Source of the DNA: Mycoemilia scoparia
Lineage: Eukaryota; Kickxellomycota; Kickxellomycetes; Kickxellales; Kickxellaceae
Direction: 5' to 3'
Length of the DNA stretch: 14,522 nucleotides
Assembly: GCA_027575805.1 (NCBI GenBank)
Contig: JANBPU010000367.1
Location: 1-14,522 of the forward strand
Shown here: piece by piece, positions 1-8,752 of the stretch
Layout of the letters: the number at the start of each line of letters is the position of its first letter
Numbering within the stretch: position 1 is the first letter of the stretch
Notes under the pieces: generated by a model
Told to the model about the DNA's origin: nothing
Database searches by the model: none
What the model saw: only the letters and a program-made list of their open reading frames with translations
Position numbers and translations under genes: made by a program

Positions 1-82
1 AGTATCTTTTTTCTATATTCTTTTATTTTTGAAATAAATACAATCTAACAATAGTTTATAGTTTAAATTTACTCACAAAGGG
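1..82. other. AT-rich flank left of the LINE
   Basis: This stretch is strongly AT-rich and carries no coding signal. Composition changes sharply at about position 81, where LINE reverse-transcriptase coding sequence starts in mid-domain. That is what the 5' junction of a truncated LINE copy looks like. I looked for a target site duplication shared with the LINE 3' end (about 3270-3320) and found none that is convincing. Confidence 0.5.
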
Positions 83-457
83 GACTTAACCCTCCTCAAG
101 AACTACCAGCCCATCTCACTCCTGAACGCGAGCTACAAAATCATTACATCGATCTTTGCTCGCCGTATGGGCAGTGCACTGGCCCCTCTCATCTCGAAAG
201 AACAAGCTGCCATCATCCCCAGTCGCTCGATAAGTGATGCAGTCCTTGACGTCTCTGCAGCCCATCATGCCTCTACTTTGTCTGACACCCCTGCTGCATT
301 TGTATTCTTGGACCAGGCTAAGGCCTACGACAGAGTCTCGCACGATCTCCTCTTCCCACTCCTCTGTAACTTCTTTGTCCCGGACCACCTCATAAGCACA
401 ATCAAAAAGCTCTATGATTCCGCCAGTTCTGACGTTGTCATCAATGGGGCCCCTTAG
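83..457 (+). pseudogene. LINE reverse transcriptase, N-terminal part, ends at in-frame TAG
   Basis: The frame opens without a start codon in the conserved early RT block (KNYQPISLLN at about 98-127) and continues through FLDQAKAYDRV. The aspartate at 311-313 is the expected first catalytic residue of the RT palm. RT copies the element's own RNA at the nicked target site in the nucleus. The frame stops at TAG 455-457, just before the conserved GVRQGD block, and the same frame continues downstream. The stop is therefore a point nonsense change inside the domain, plausibly CAG to TAG. The first methionine at 167 is internal and not a real start. Confidence 0.8.
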
Positions 458-1696
458 AAGCCCTTCAGAATCGCCAATGGTGTCCGACAAGGCGACGCCC
501 TCTCATGCATCCTCTTTGTACTCGTCATGGAAACCCTGGGCAGTACGATTAAATCGATGCTACCCACAGATGCCTTCCTATCCCTTGATGGGCATACTAT
601 CAATTATCACTGCTATATAGACGACACAGCTGTCTGCCTCTCCTCGATGAGATACTTCCTGCTCTTAAAGTCTGCCCTCGATAAATATTGTGCAGGGTCG
701 AATGCCCTGTTCAATATTGATAAGACTGAGCTCCTCCTAGTAGGGTCCCACCCTGAGGAAGATATCATGGCATCTGATATTTCACCTGTTCCTGATGGCA
801 AGCCCATTCGATACCTTGGCAGTTACATTGGTAACAAAGTCGATTGGCCTGCCCTAGCTAGATCATTCCTAGCTGAGGTTTACCAGCACGCAGTAAAGGT
901 GGCCCCTCTTGGTGCCTCCCCTGCTGGCCACGCGCACATTATAGCTACATACTCTAAACCTAAATTGGTCTACATTTCCTGCTTGATACCCTTCAAGAAT
1001 GCCCTTCTCCAAGATACTGACTCGAAGATCTGGAAACTGCTATGGGATAGGTCCAAGCCTTGGCTCAACAAGGACATCCTATCCCTTCCCACTAGGGGAG
1101 GTGGCTTCAGTCTCCCCCGCCTCTACCACATTGTTCTAAGCGGCCAAATCCAGTTTGCTCATCGCTTCTGTGTCTTCGCTGCGGCCTCTGCTGTGCCTGG
1201 ATCCTCCCCCTCGCCATCTCCTTTCTGGTTCCGTGCTCTCATATTTTGCTGGCTTTCTGAGGTTTGCAGGCCTGGCTCTACGGCCCCCCTCTTCCTCAAA
1301 CAAAGCTCTACTATCTCAAAGGCTGCTCTGTTGAATCCGTTTGTTCAGTCCATTGATGGTTGTCGTATCCGCCCTTTCACCTGGCCTCCAGCCCTCTTTG
1401 AGGCTTTCAAAGCAGTGGCCCACAAGGGCTGCCTGTCCAGTGCTTCGTCCGCTCTCGCCCCCTCTTCAGCTTCTAGCACAAGTGCCCCTCTCCTGGGACT
1501 TGCCCTCCCTAACCTCCATGGTCCTGATTGGCACTCTCTTCTCTCTGCTGCTAGATTCTTACCTGAAGCTCTCCTGCCACTGACTGTGGACTCTTCCTCA
1601 GTCGTCTCTAATGCTCTGAGGGCTTCCGGTGGCCATAAAGCCTCCCTCCTCACTGAATTTGTCGATGCTACTGCAGATATCTTAGCCCCCCATATT
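458..1696 (+). pseudogene. LINE reverse transcriptase, palm/thumb and downstream region, cut by insertion
   Basis: This continues the frame of the preceding segment after the TAG at 455-457. It begins with the conserved GVRQGDALSCILF block (about 479-517) and reaches the catalytic YIDD box at 614-625, the F/YxDD motif of reverse transcriptases. A DKTELL-type block follows at about 719-736 and GSYIG at about 821-835. The rest (about 900-1696) is the less conserved thumb and linker, rich in Ser, Ala and Pro. The frame runs artificially to 1723 through a poly(T) tract, but real LINE sequence ends at 1696, where the retroposon starts. It resumes in frame at 2188. Confidence 0.85.
1684..1696. repeat. 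Left copy of 13-bp target site duplication
   Basis: The 13-base sequence AGCCCCCCATATT is repeated perfectly at 2175-2187. The two copies bracket a segment that ends in a 22-nt T run. Direct repeats of this length next to a poly(A)/poly(T) tract are the expected mark of LINE-mediated target-primed insertion. Removing 1697-2187 restores the LINE frame. Confidence 0.92.
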
Positions 1697-2174
1697 TTTT
1701 TTTTTTTTTTTTTTTTAGCATGAGCCTAGAGGAGGAAACCCCTAACCACCTTATGGATTCGGTGGGAGATTCTAGTCTCCACTACCACTAGGAAGTGATA
1801 GCCAGGTAGGCACCTAGGCACCAAGGAACTCAGGTAGTGGGGGAATCTAACCCCCTAAAACCTCCCCTCAACTCTGCCCTTGCTCGAGGGAGCTGCCATA
1901 CCCAGATGGGCTTTGGCTCTGTTGGGCAGGGACCAGGGGGATGACCACCCTAGGTTGCAGTCCTGTGAAGGTGTAGTCCCTAGGAAGGGGCACAACATCA
2001 CTGAAGGTCTATAGAACAGTCTGTGGCATCTGGTCATTCCACAGTTGTTGCATCCTAAGGGGCATCACCTCTTGGAGGAACTCTGCTACCCTAGCATAGG
2101 GTGCTTGTTCCCCCCAGGGGTATTGCTTGGCTTCTCCTAGCCAGTCACTGGCTTGGAGGATAGCCCTGCTGTCC
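1697..2174 (-). mobile_element. Poly(A)-tailed retroposon (SINE, truncated LINE or processed retrocopy) inserted in the LINE
   Basis: On the minus strand this segment runs from 2174 to 1717 and ends in an A tract seen as T22 at 1695-1716, partly shared with the duplication. A perfect 13-bp direct repeat flanks it (1684-1696 and 2175-2187). It interrupts the LINE coding frame and excising it restores that frame, so it is younger than the LINE. Source class is unclear. A box-B-like GGTTAGATTCC lies on the minus strand at about 1837-1848, but I see no good box A at the expected spacing. The first ~300 nt also hold an open protein-like frame, which fits a 5'-truncated mRNA or LINE copy. The 3' part (1717-1850) contains several short inverted and direct repeats. 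Confidence 0.85.
1868..2173 (-). pseudogene. Partial unknown reading frame inside the retroposon
   Basis: Read on the minus strand from 2173, a frame is open from the very 5' edge of the insert to TGA at 1870-1868, about 101 codons, broken only by TAG at 2011-2009. It has no start codon at its edge, as expected of a 5'-truncated copy. The first half is rich in Glu, Gln, Trp and Ala, and the second half in Pro, Val and Ser. I do not recognise the protein. A competing minus-strand frame with an ATG at 2037 is open to 1855, so the coding interpretation is weak. It could be the C-terminal end of a LINE ORF1-type or host protein, or coincidence. Confidence 0.3.
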
Positions 2175-2187
2175 AGCCCCCCATATT
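2175..2187. repeat. Right copy of 13-bp target site duplication
   Basis: This is identical to 1684-1696 over 13 bases and lies at the 5' end of the minus-strand retroposon. LINE coding sequence resumes directly after it at 2188, in the frame that was interrupted at 1696. Confidence 0.92.
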
Positions 2188-2841
2188 ACTGACTACAGCA
2201 GGGGCTCTTATACTGACCACCTTATTATCAACAACAATGGCACTGCCCTACCCTTCCATAACTGGGCAACAACCTGCTTGATTCGTAAGGCCATCTTGGG
2301 CCCCACTGCTGCCCCCAAGGCCCCTCTGATCCACTTGCCTGCTTGCCTCTGCTCATCTTCTCCCATTCACACCAGTAGGTCTCCACTCGCTTCTCTCTCC
2401 TGGTCTGCCTGCCAGGCTCTTCAGATACTGAGCCAAGCTCGGGCTACACTTTTTAGGATGCTCCATGGCCGTGTCCCCTTCCGGTTAGACAGCTCTAGGT
2501 CATGCCCTTGCTCCCCCGGCTCACTGGAGACTGCTGATCATTGTATGAATCAGTGTGTCTTCCACAAGCCTTTCCGTATTACTGTCTTTGCTGCCTGGTT
2601 CCAGATTGCCAAGGCCATTCACCTACTCTGCTGTGACCTGCTGGGCATTCCTTTTGATACAGTACCTCCTCTTCCGGACATCGCCTCTCTCTTGGAGCCT
2701 CTAGCTGGTGAGCTGATCCCCAGCCCTGACCCACTGATTTGGCATATTACTCCTGCCTCTTCTTGGTCTTGTCTCCCTTCCTCCGTCTCCCCACTGGCCA
2801 AGAGCTTCCAGGCTCTCTGGACCCTGGGTTCGGCCCTGTAG
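2188..2841 (+). pseudogene. LINE C-terminal region with zinc-finger-like motif
   Basis: The frame continues that of 458-1696 once the retroposon is removed; no stop occurs between 2188 and 2839. At about 2503-2556 it contains C-x-C, then H-C-x3-C, preceded by an alpha-helical RATLFRMLHGR stretch. This resembles the C-terminal zinc-binding region after the RT of many LINEs (zf-RVT-like), thought to bind nucleic acid. The frame ends at TAG 2839-2841. Residues that look like continuing LINE protein follow in another frame, so this TAG is probably a nonsense change (for example TGG to TAG) rather than the natural end. The methionine at 2278 is not a real start. Confidence 0.75.
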
Positions 2842-2855
2842 CTCATCTCCAGTAG

Positions 2856-3269
2856 ATGAGCAGGAATGACCTGGCCTACCAGGGCTGTCGATGGTCAACT
2901 GAGTGCCTATTGTCTACTTATGCTAACTACCTTCACCGGTTTGCACACATCCTGGTCCCAGATCATGATACTCGCCGCTTCCTCCTTGGGTGCTTCTTCT
3001 ACTTACTTCCTCTGGCTCCTGCTTCTGGTAACTCTTCTTCTTCGCTTGAGTCTCCTCTACAGGTTTCTAGTCCTCCTGCTCTGGCTCATGACTCCCAGTC
3101 CTCTGCTCCAGCAGTTGATCTGGGCCACAGGCAGTTCATCTTTACTTTAGCGACCACCTCTGATTGGGCTGATACTTTATACATAGGTGCATATGACCTA
3201 GCTCTATCTGATGATGTCATCCTCAATCTTAGGAAATTCCTATTGGCTGAGATATGGACCAATTTATGA
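2856..3269 (+). pseudogene. LINE extreme C-terminus, frameshifted from the main frame
   Basis: This 137-codon frame starts in frame 3, while the preceding LINE segment is in frame 1. It opens with SRNDLAYQG, which resembles the RN-D-x-x-F/Y block often seen near the C-terminus of LINE polyproteins. It most likely continues the same protein after a 1- or 2-nt indel between 2842 and 2856. The middle is Ser/Ala/Pro-rich and the end is more ordinary. TGA at 3267-3269 is followed by A-rich DNA, so it may be the natural end. The last ~120 nt recur in inverted orientation at 4140-4258. An independent small gene is possible but less likely. Confidence 0.6.
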
Positions 3270-3878
3270 AATTTTGAAAAAACATTTATTGTAAATAAAA
3301 AATAATTGAATTAGCTAATTAGAAAATTAGAATCAGGGAAATTAATCTTTGACACCTGAGCAATCCTTCCCATAGCCTATCTTTGCTCTACCTCTCTTAA
3401 ATAAACTCAAAAATGCAATTTTCAAATTTTTTTAAATTTCTTTCTTTTTTTAAGGTTTTTTGCCTTAAACTATGCCATATTCACTTAATATTACTAGAGT
3501 AAGTGCCTATAACTGGGTCTTTAATATGCAAACTATACTCTACAGCTACACTCTGATTACTTAAAGACTCTTTAATGGTCAATAACCTGCTCAATAGTCA
3601 GATTACATAGTAAAATCAAGGCAAACCCATAACAAAGACAATTAGGGTTTCAAATTAGGTGTTAGGGTTAGGGGTTGGCAGATTAAAGGTTATATGAGAT
3701 GTTGCTAATCATGATTAATTGATTAAGGGTTACAGGTTATGGATTAGGTGATTAAGGATTAGGTCCCCATATATTATAGTTGCTCTAGAGCTAAATATAT
3801 AATTTAATTTTACTTATTTTGGAAATATCAATTTTGCATGAAAAATTAATAATCAAATCAAATCAAAAAAACATATAT

Positions 3879-3907
3879 TTAAAAAGAGCAAGGTTAGCTC
3901 TTTTTAA
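3879..3907. repeat. 11-bp stem hairpin ending in a T run
   Basis: TTAAAAAGAGC pairs with GCTCTTTTTAA around a 7-nt AAGGTTA loop. The right arm ends in T5, so it superficially resembles a terminator, but no transcription unit points at it. Confidence 0.45.
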
Positions 3908-3928
3908 TGGTATATGGCTTGCCCATAT

Positions 3929-3951
3929 TGGTTAGGGTTAGGGTTAGAAAA
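3929..3951 (+). repeat. Short telomere-like TTAGGG run
   Basis: GGTTAGGGTTAGGGTTAG holds about three consecutive TTAGGG-type units. A second degenerate cluster (GTGTTAGGGTTAGGGG) lies at about 3660-3676. TTAGGG is the telomeric repeat of many fungi and animals. Short internal runs can come from repair of breaks, from telomere-targeting elements, or from chance in AT/G-rich DNA. Confidence 0.5.
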
Positions 3952-3996
3952 TTAAGGGTTAAAAATAGTAAACAAATTATGATTAATAGATTAACT

Positions 3997-4014
3997 CCCC
4001 CTCCTTGGAGGGGG
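3997..4014. repeat. C/G-rich perfect palindrome
   Basis: CCCCCTCC and GGAGGGGG are perfect 8-bp arms around TT, giving an 18-bp palindrome. Two more G runs (GGGGG and GGG) follow to about 4024. It stands out against very AT-rich surroundings. Function is unknown. Confidence 0.5.
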
Positions 4015-4139
4015 CTGGGGGTGGGTTAAGGTTTATTTTACCTCCTCTCTCTTTTTGGTTAATTAAATTTGCTAATCACTATTGATTTTTAAAACTTTTC
4101 TAATTAACTTTGATTTTGGGCTCCTAACTTTGAGACCTT

Positions 4140-4258
4140 ATATCTCAGCCAATAGGAATTTCCTAAGATAGAGGATGACATCATCAGATAGGCCATGGTC
4201 ACATGTTGTCATGTGACTACTATGAAGCCAATCAGAGGTGGTTACTAAAGTAAAGATG
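4140..4258 (-). mobile_element. Inverted, diverged fragment of the LINE 3' tail
   Basis: The reverse complement of LINE positions about 3138-3257 aligns here. A block at 4140-4192 matches with one mismatch over ~53 nt, and 4229-4258 matches nearly perfectly; the ~36 nt between them are diverged. The fragment is therefore a very short (about 120 bp) minus-strand LINE copy, truncated where the transposase homology begins. Its 3' side points toward the + strand LINE, so the two tails face each other across 3270-4139. Confidence 0.75.
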
Positions 4259-4645
4259 AACCCTATCAAGTACCTTCCGATCACCGATCAACTTGCTACC
4301 ATTGTACGCCATCCCAGTCTACAGCCAATACTTTTGCGATCATCTTTCCATGACCACTCAATACCAAAAAAGTATTCAACTATATTTGATGGCAATGTAT
4401 TTGATGGCCAGCATTCTATATATGCCAACAAGTGTCAATTGACACTGATGATGCACTTGGATGGATTCAATCCATTCAAGGGGTCTTCAATGTCATTGAC
4501 ACTTGTGCATTTCACACTGATGGATCTCCCCCATCATCTCCGTTACAAAAGTGAGTTCATGTTGCAGTACTGCATCATTCCAGGCCCACGACAACCAACT
4601 GATCTGGATAGTTTCCTAATACCAATCCATAATGAACTAAAATGA
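4238..4645 (+). pseudogene. Tnp2/Transposase_21-like transposase, N-terminal fragment
   Basis: From about 4258 the frame reads like the start of the Transposase_21 (Tnp2) domain: YLPITDQL, then IFDGNVF, HLDGFNPF (Asp at 4460-4462, a probable catalytic acid), DLPHHLRYK and IPGPRQP. These transposases cut and paste DNA elements of the CACTA-like group using an RNase H-like fold. The apparent start ATG at 4238 and the next few codons lie in antisense LINE tail sequence, so that start is accidental. The usual N-terminal part of the protein is missing. The frame ends at TGA 4643-4645 and continues in the same frame, so the stop is a nonsense change within the domain. Confidence 0.8.
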
Positions 4646-6238
4646 TTGGAGGAGCATGGTGTTATATTTTGCTTTTCAGATCAAGATCCAATTCATATCA
4701 AAGCCCACTTGGCTATGGTAACTGGTGATATCCCAGCAGTTTCAAAGATGATTAACCACTCAGGCCACACATGTAGCCATGGATGCCGGATTTGTAAGAT
4801 CAAGGGAGTAAGTGGTACTAGAGGTGGAATGTACTTCATGAAGTCCAACTTTTCAATTGATTTGCGATCATCATTAGATTTCCTCAACAGTGACCCAGAA
4901 CACAGATTGAATTCATCTTGTCTATTTGCCAATCACAAGTTGTTTACAGGCCCAGCATTTTTTGGCTTAGATGAAATGCATTTGTTTGGACATGGTGTTG
5001 CGAGAACACTTTGGAACATTTTGCAAGGAAAATATACCAATACAGTTCATATGTCTCTGCCATTGAGAGATATCAAGTTGATATCAGAATCTATGATCGA
5101 ATCCAGGCCAAATATCCCTACATCGTTTTATGGAATTGAGAAAGATATTGCAAAAAAGCCTGGGTATTTTCGAGCAGTAGATTGGATTGATTTCCTGGTA
5201 TATGTTATTCCAATGATTATCAATGACTTGATTCCAGATGTAGATGATGCCAAGGCCATTGCACTACTTGTGAAGGGATGCTCACTAGCCCTTCAATGGT
5301 CAATAACAAGTACTGAGGTTGATGAAATTGATCACTGCTTTGAATCATGGCAAAATCATCTACAGACATTGGTCAATTATAACTGTATAGATAAGTCAGT
5401 TTTCAAAATAACACAACACTATCTGCTGCATGTGGGATATATTATCAGGCATTATGGTCCCCTCTGCCTCTATAGCTCACGGCCATTAGAGAGAACAATA
5501 GGGTTCTACACTCGCAGGTTTAAGTCTCGATCTAACCCAGGAGCTCATGCTGGTAATCTCTTGGAGTATATATCAGCCACTAATACCCTAGCCAGATTGG
5601 ACATGCCACTATCATTGCCAGCTGATATAACCAAATGCATTGGGAGGCCCAAGACCCATATGATCCAGGACATATCAATACATTTTGATAGCTTGACACC
5701 TTGTCAATTTATCAAGCTAATCAATGACCACTTCTTTCTTCATAATATTGATGATGATGTATCATTGGAAACCCACATTGAGATTTATCCACAGATAGAA
5801 AGGGGCAGTGAAAAGTATGGATCTAGTGACTATATGGATCGACAGGCAAGGGCCACTGATCAAGTTATGCTCAAGTCAAAAGTATTTAGACCATCAAATG
5901 GCCGGGTACAGTCCAATTCAAGTCAAAGTGCAAATATCTATGACCATGAACACCATTTCTTTGGTGATGTTATCTTCTATTTCAACTATACTGGAAATAT
6001 AAGGAGCTCGATTTACTGCCTAGTCAAAGTTTCCAGGTACCAGATATCACGATTTTCCAATCTTCCTTATCGCACATATAGCTCAGATACCAAATATGTA
6101 GTATTCAATACTGATAGTATTGTATGCAATACTGGCTATATTAAATCCAAAATTAATGGTAGAATATATGTCATATGGCCTAGGATGGTATGTGCTTCTA
6201 ATAGTAAATATGTTGATATAAAATACCTAGTTTGTTAG
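4646..6238 (+). pseudogene. Tnp2/Transposase_21-like transposase, main part
   Basis: This continues in frame after TGA 4643-4645 and stays open for 530 codons. It begins LEEHGVIF; there is no ATG at its edge. Features in order are a DIPAVSKM block (about 4727-4750), a GHTCSHGCRICK metal-binding-like cluster (about 4763-4798), FFGLDEMHLFGHG (Asp at 4970-4972), a helical region with HYLLHVGYIIRHYGPL (about 5417-5464), and a C-terminal region ending naturally at TAG 6236-6238. The FGLDEMH and ERTIGFYTRRFKS blocks are typical of the family in fungi. No terminal inverted repeat or accessory gene could be tied to it. Joined to the previous fragment it would be about 660 residues, so only one visible nonsense change separates it from a long frame. 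Confidence 0.8.
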
Positions 6239-6360
6239 TGTCGTTTCAAGCTTATTATAGTATTCTCATTAATAAATACCATTTTTAACTTTATCACATT
6301 TTTGTCATATCAAGAAGTAAATATTTTTATTGTAAGATTTATGTGAATTTGTATGCAAAA

Positions 6361-6429
6361 ACTATGAAAATCTCAAAAAACGATAAAGTCGTTGGAACCA
6401 ACGATTTTGTCGTTGTCTATTGCCATAGT
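6361..6429. repeat. About 70-bp imperfect palindrome at the element A breakpoint
   Basis: The core is a 17-bp inverted repeat with two mismatches (6379-6395 against 6398-6414) around an AA centre, with CGTTGG/CCAACG innermost. Looser pairing extends outward to ACTATG at 6361-6366 and CATAGT at 6424-6429. Homology to the gypsy pol starts two bases later, at 6431. It could be a tiny MITE, a transposon end, or a foldback left at a rearrangement junction. The 6239-6360 stretch before it is AT-rich with nothing else visible. Confidence 0.65.
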
Positions 6430-6430
6430 G

Positions 6431-8176
6431 TCTGTAGCCCACTTCCAATGAATAATGCACAAAGTGTTTATAAAATACATACCTGATACTGTACGAATCT
6501 TCATGGACGATGGAGTTATATTAGGGGAAAAGAGATCAGAAGTACTGGATGAAGATGCTGAAGAAGATGGAATTCGCACTGTTGTAAAGAACCATGTTGC
6601 CCAAGTTGTAGAGGTTTTGAACACCTTGATATCAGCTGGATTGACTATTTCAGGAGAAAAGACAAAGTTTGGTGTTAGAGTAGTAGACATACTTGGACAT
6701 GAGTGTTCACCTGAAGGACGACGACCAAATGATAAAGCTGTATGTAATATAATGAACGCACCTGTACCCCGAAATGATACTGGAGTGAGAAGTTTTGTAT
6801 CAGCATGTTCATTTTTTCGCATATGGATTCCAAACTTCTCCACTATTGCGACGCCCTTATATGCCCTGTTAAAGAAAAATGCAAAATTCGAATGGGGAAA
6901 GGAACAGCAGGATGCCTATGAATTGCTGAAAGAAAAGCTAATAGAAGCCCCTGTACTTCGCTCACCTGATTACACTGATGAGAATAGGCTGTTGATAATA
7001 ACAACAGATGCAAGCCCATCTGGGGCTGGTGCTATGTTATCCCAGGATGATGTAAACGGGGAAAGATACTGCATAAGGTTTGAGAGTTATAAATATAATG
7101 AAAGGGAGACAAGATATGCACAAATAAAATGCGAGCTATATGGAGTATATATCATGTTGAAAAAGCTTCGCCATTATGTCTATGGGTGTCACTTCATCCT
7201 TGAGACAGATGCAAAGCCAATCATAGGCATGATTAACAATCCTGATTTACCTAATGATACTGCCTCTCATTGGATTAGCTTCATCAAACTCTTTGATTTT
7301 GAAATCCATCATATCAAAGGAGTAAATAATGTAGTGGCAGATTGGCTTAGTCGCGAAGTATGTGATGTAAATATTTTAACTTTCTATGGGAATACAGCAG
7401 ATGGCATAGTTACTTTAGATGAGGCTGGCGATGAATACCTTGGACTAGATACATTGAAGCAAGCTGTTGCTGCAAATATCAAGAAAGATTCTGAATGGTA
7501 TCAACTGGTATATTTGTTGACGAATGGGCAGCCTGATCCCATATTAACCAGACAAGAACGAGCTGCACTATGGACTAAAGCAAAAGACTACTGTATAGTT
7601 GAAGGATTATTATTCAAAAGAAACAAGGCCGCACTACCACAGAGGGTTATTGATGATCCTCAAGAACAGCTTCGAATTACTAAAGCAATACATCATGGTC
7701 ACCCAACGGGACATAGGGGTGAAAAGGCTACATACAGAGCACTAAAGGACCGATTCTTCTGGAAGGGAATGTGGACTATGGCCAAAGAGGTAACCAAAAC
7801 CTGCGAAGTATGCCAGAAGAATTCAAATAATATAGAACTTGAACCACTACAACCTCACCTAGGATTGACCCTATTTTCAAGGGTAGGAATTGATCTAGTA
7901 GAATGGCCAGAATCAAAAGATGGATACTGGTTACTTGCAGTAGCCAGGGATGACCTCTCAGGGTGGGTCGAAGCTAAACCTCTGAAGAATAAAGAGGCAA
8001 GGACTGTATATCGATTCCTATATGAACATGTGATAGCCCGATTTGGTATTCCCGGGGAGATAATAGCTGATAGAGGAGAGCTCTGGGGACACTTGGCGTC
8101 ATATGCAAAGACTGATGGCATTACACTAAAGTTTACCACTGCTTACCACCCACAGACAAATGGAATGGTGGAATGA
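6431..8176 (+). pseudogene. Element A pol: partial RT, RNase H and most of integrase
   Basis: The frame begins without a start and has TGA at 6449-6451, where element B has an arginine codon. From 6455 it is open to TGA 8174-8176. Motifs in order: RT box FMDD at 6500-6511; RNase H Asp in TTDASPSGAG at 7007-7009, a downstream ETDAKP Asp, and VVADWLSRE; integrase HHCC zinc module in the 7690-7815 region; and catalytic residues Asp 7892-7894, Asp 8069-8071 and Glu 8171-8173. The stop falls immediately after the catalytic Glu, where element B has CGA (Arg), so CGA to TGA at a CpG is the likely change. The methionine at 6455 is internal to RT. Confidence 0.85.
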
Positions 8177-8752
8177 GGTCATGCTGAATTGAAAAAGATT
8201 ATGGCAAGACTAATACAAAATAAAGACTGGGACAACTGGCCTAGATATTTACATGCTGTTCTCTGGGCGGACAGAATTACTACAAGATCTACTACTGGAT
8301 ATTCGCCCTATAGGATAGTATATGGAATGGAGTGTGTCTTACCAATGGATCAGCATAATGTCTCATGGATTGGAATAGACTGGCACAAAGTCAAGAGCAC
8401 AGAGGATCTGTTAACTGCTAGGTCGCTACAGCTGATGTATAATGTTAGACTAAGAGAAAGAGTCAGATTAAATCTAGATGATTCTAGGATGCTGAGCAAA
8501 GTATATTACAATATGAGGCCGAATGTTAGGAAGGAACCATTGCAAGTAGGAGACTATGTATTACTCTCAAATTCTAAATGGAGGAAGCAGGTTGCACATA
8601 AGTTCACAGATAGATGGATCGGACCTTTCAGAATTGCCTATATACCTGACCCAAATGTATATCACCTTGCAGAACTGGACGGGACTATTAGAAAGGGGAA
8701 AGTATCAGGCAGCAGACTGAAGAGCTTTAATAGAATGACGGCTGAATCCTGA
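8177..8752 (+). pseudogene. Element A integrase C-terminal region
   Basis: This continues the pol frame after TGA 8174-8176. It opens GHAELKK, passes TTGYSPYRIVYG and YVLLSNSKWRK, and carries a GPY/F-type WIGPFRI motif at about 8617-8637. That motif is characteristic of many Ty3/gypsy integrases and lies near the DNA-binding C-terminus. The frame ends at TGA 8750-8752. No chromodomain is visible after it. This region shows what the B protein has lost beyond 14441. Confidence 0.8.

Larger units (their letters stand above)
83..3300 (+). mobile_element. 5'-truncated, degenerate non-LTR retrotransposon (LINE)
   Basis: The element holds a LINE-type reverse transcriptase followed by a C-terminal cysteine/histidine region, interrupted by a later retroposon at 1697-2174. 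The 5' part (ORF1 if present, the endonuclease and the first RT block) is missing, which is usual for LINE copies whose reverse transcription stopped early. The last coding frame ends at 3269 and is followed by A-rich sequence (3270-3300) that may be the 3' tail; the exact 3' end is uncertain. The element is clearly GC-richer than the DNA on both sides. Two in-frame TAG codons (455-457 and 2839-2841) and a frameshift near 2842-2856 mean this copy cannot make an intact protein. The clade was not determined. Confidence 0.85.
3270..4139. other. AT-rich spacer with telomere-like runs and hairpins
   Basis: I see no credible gene in these 870 bases. Visible structures are GTTAGGG-type runs at about 3645-3680 and 3930-3950, scattered degenerate TTAGGG/TTAAGGG words between them, an 11-bp stem at 3879-3907, and a C/G-rich hairpin at 3997-4014 followed by further G runs. 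Both edges are LINE 3' tails in opposite orientation. The nearest ~90 nt on each side may be LINE 3' UTR, since both share a TAATTAGAAAA word when read in LINE orientation. Confidence 0.6.

Noticed and set aside
1345..1653. Minus-strand 102-codon ORF and similar antisense ORFs over the LINE, transposase and gypsy pol
   Set aside because: They lie opposite clearly homologous coding sequence, have low-complexity or biased composition and no recognisable motif.
83..3300. Target site duplication for the LINE itself
   Set aside because: Comparing 40-82 with 3270-3330 gives only short AT-rich matches expected by chance.
3997..4024. Canonical G-quadruplex
   Set aside because: Only three G runs of three or more are present (GGGGG, GGGGG, GGG), so the four-run rule is not met; the perfect hairpin is the better description.
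4258..6238. Terminal inverted repeats of a CACTA-type element around the transposase
   Set aside because: I searched both flanks for CACTA or CACTG ends and matching inverted repeats and saw none. The 5' end is truncated at the LINE fragment.
6379..6430. Helitron 3' end (hairpin followed by CTRR)
   Set aside because: The hairpin is right in size, but no CTRR word follows at 5-12 nt, no 5' TC end was found and no Rep/helicase sequence is present.
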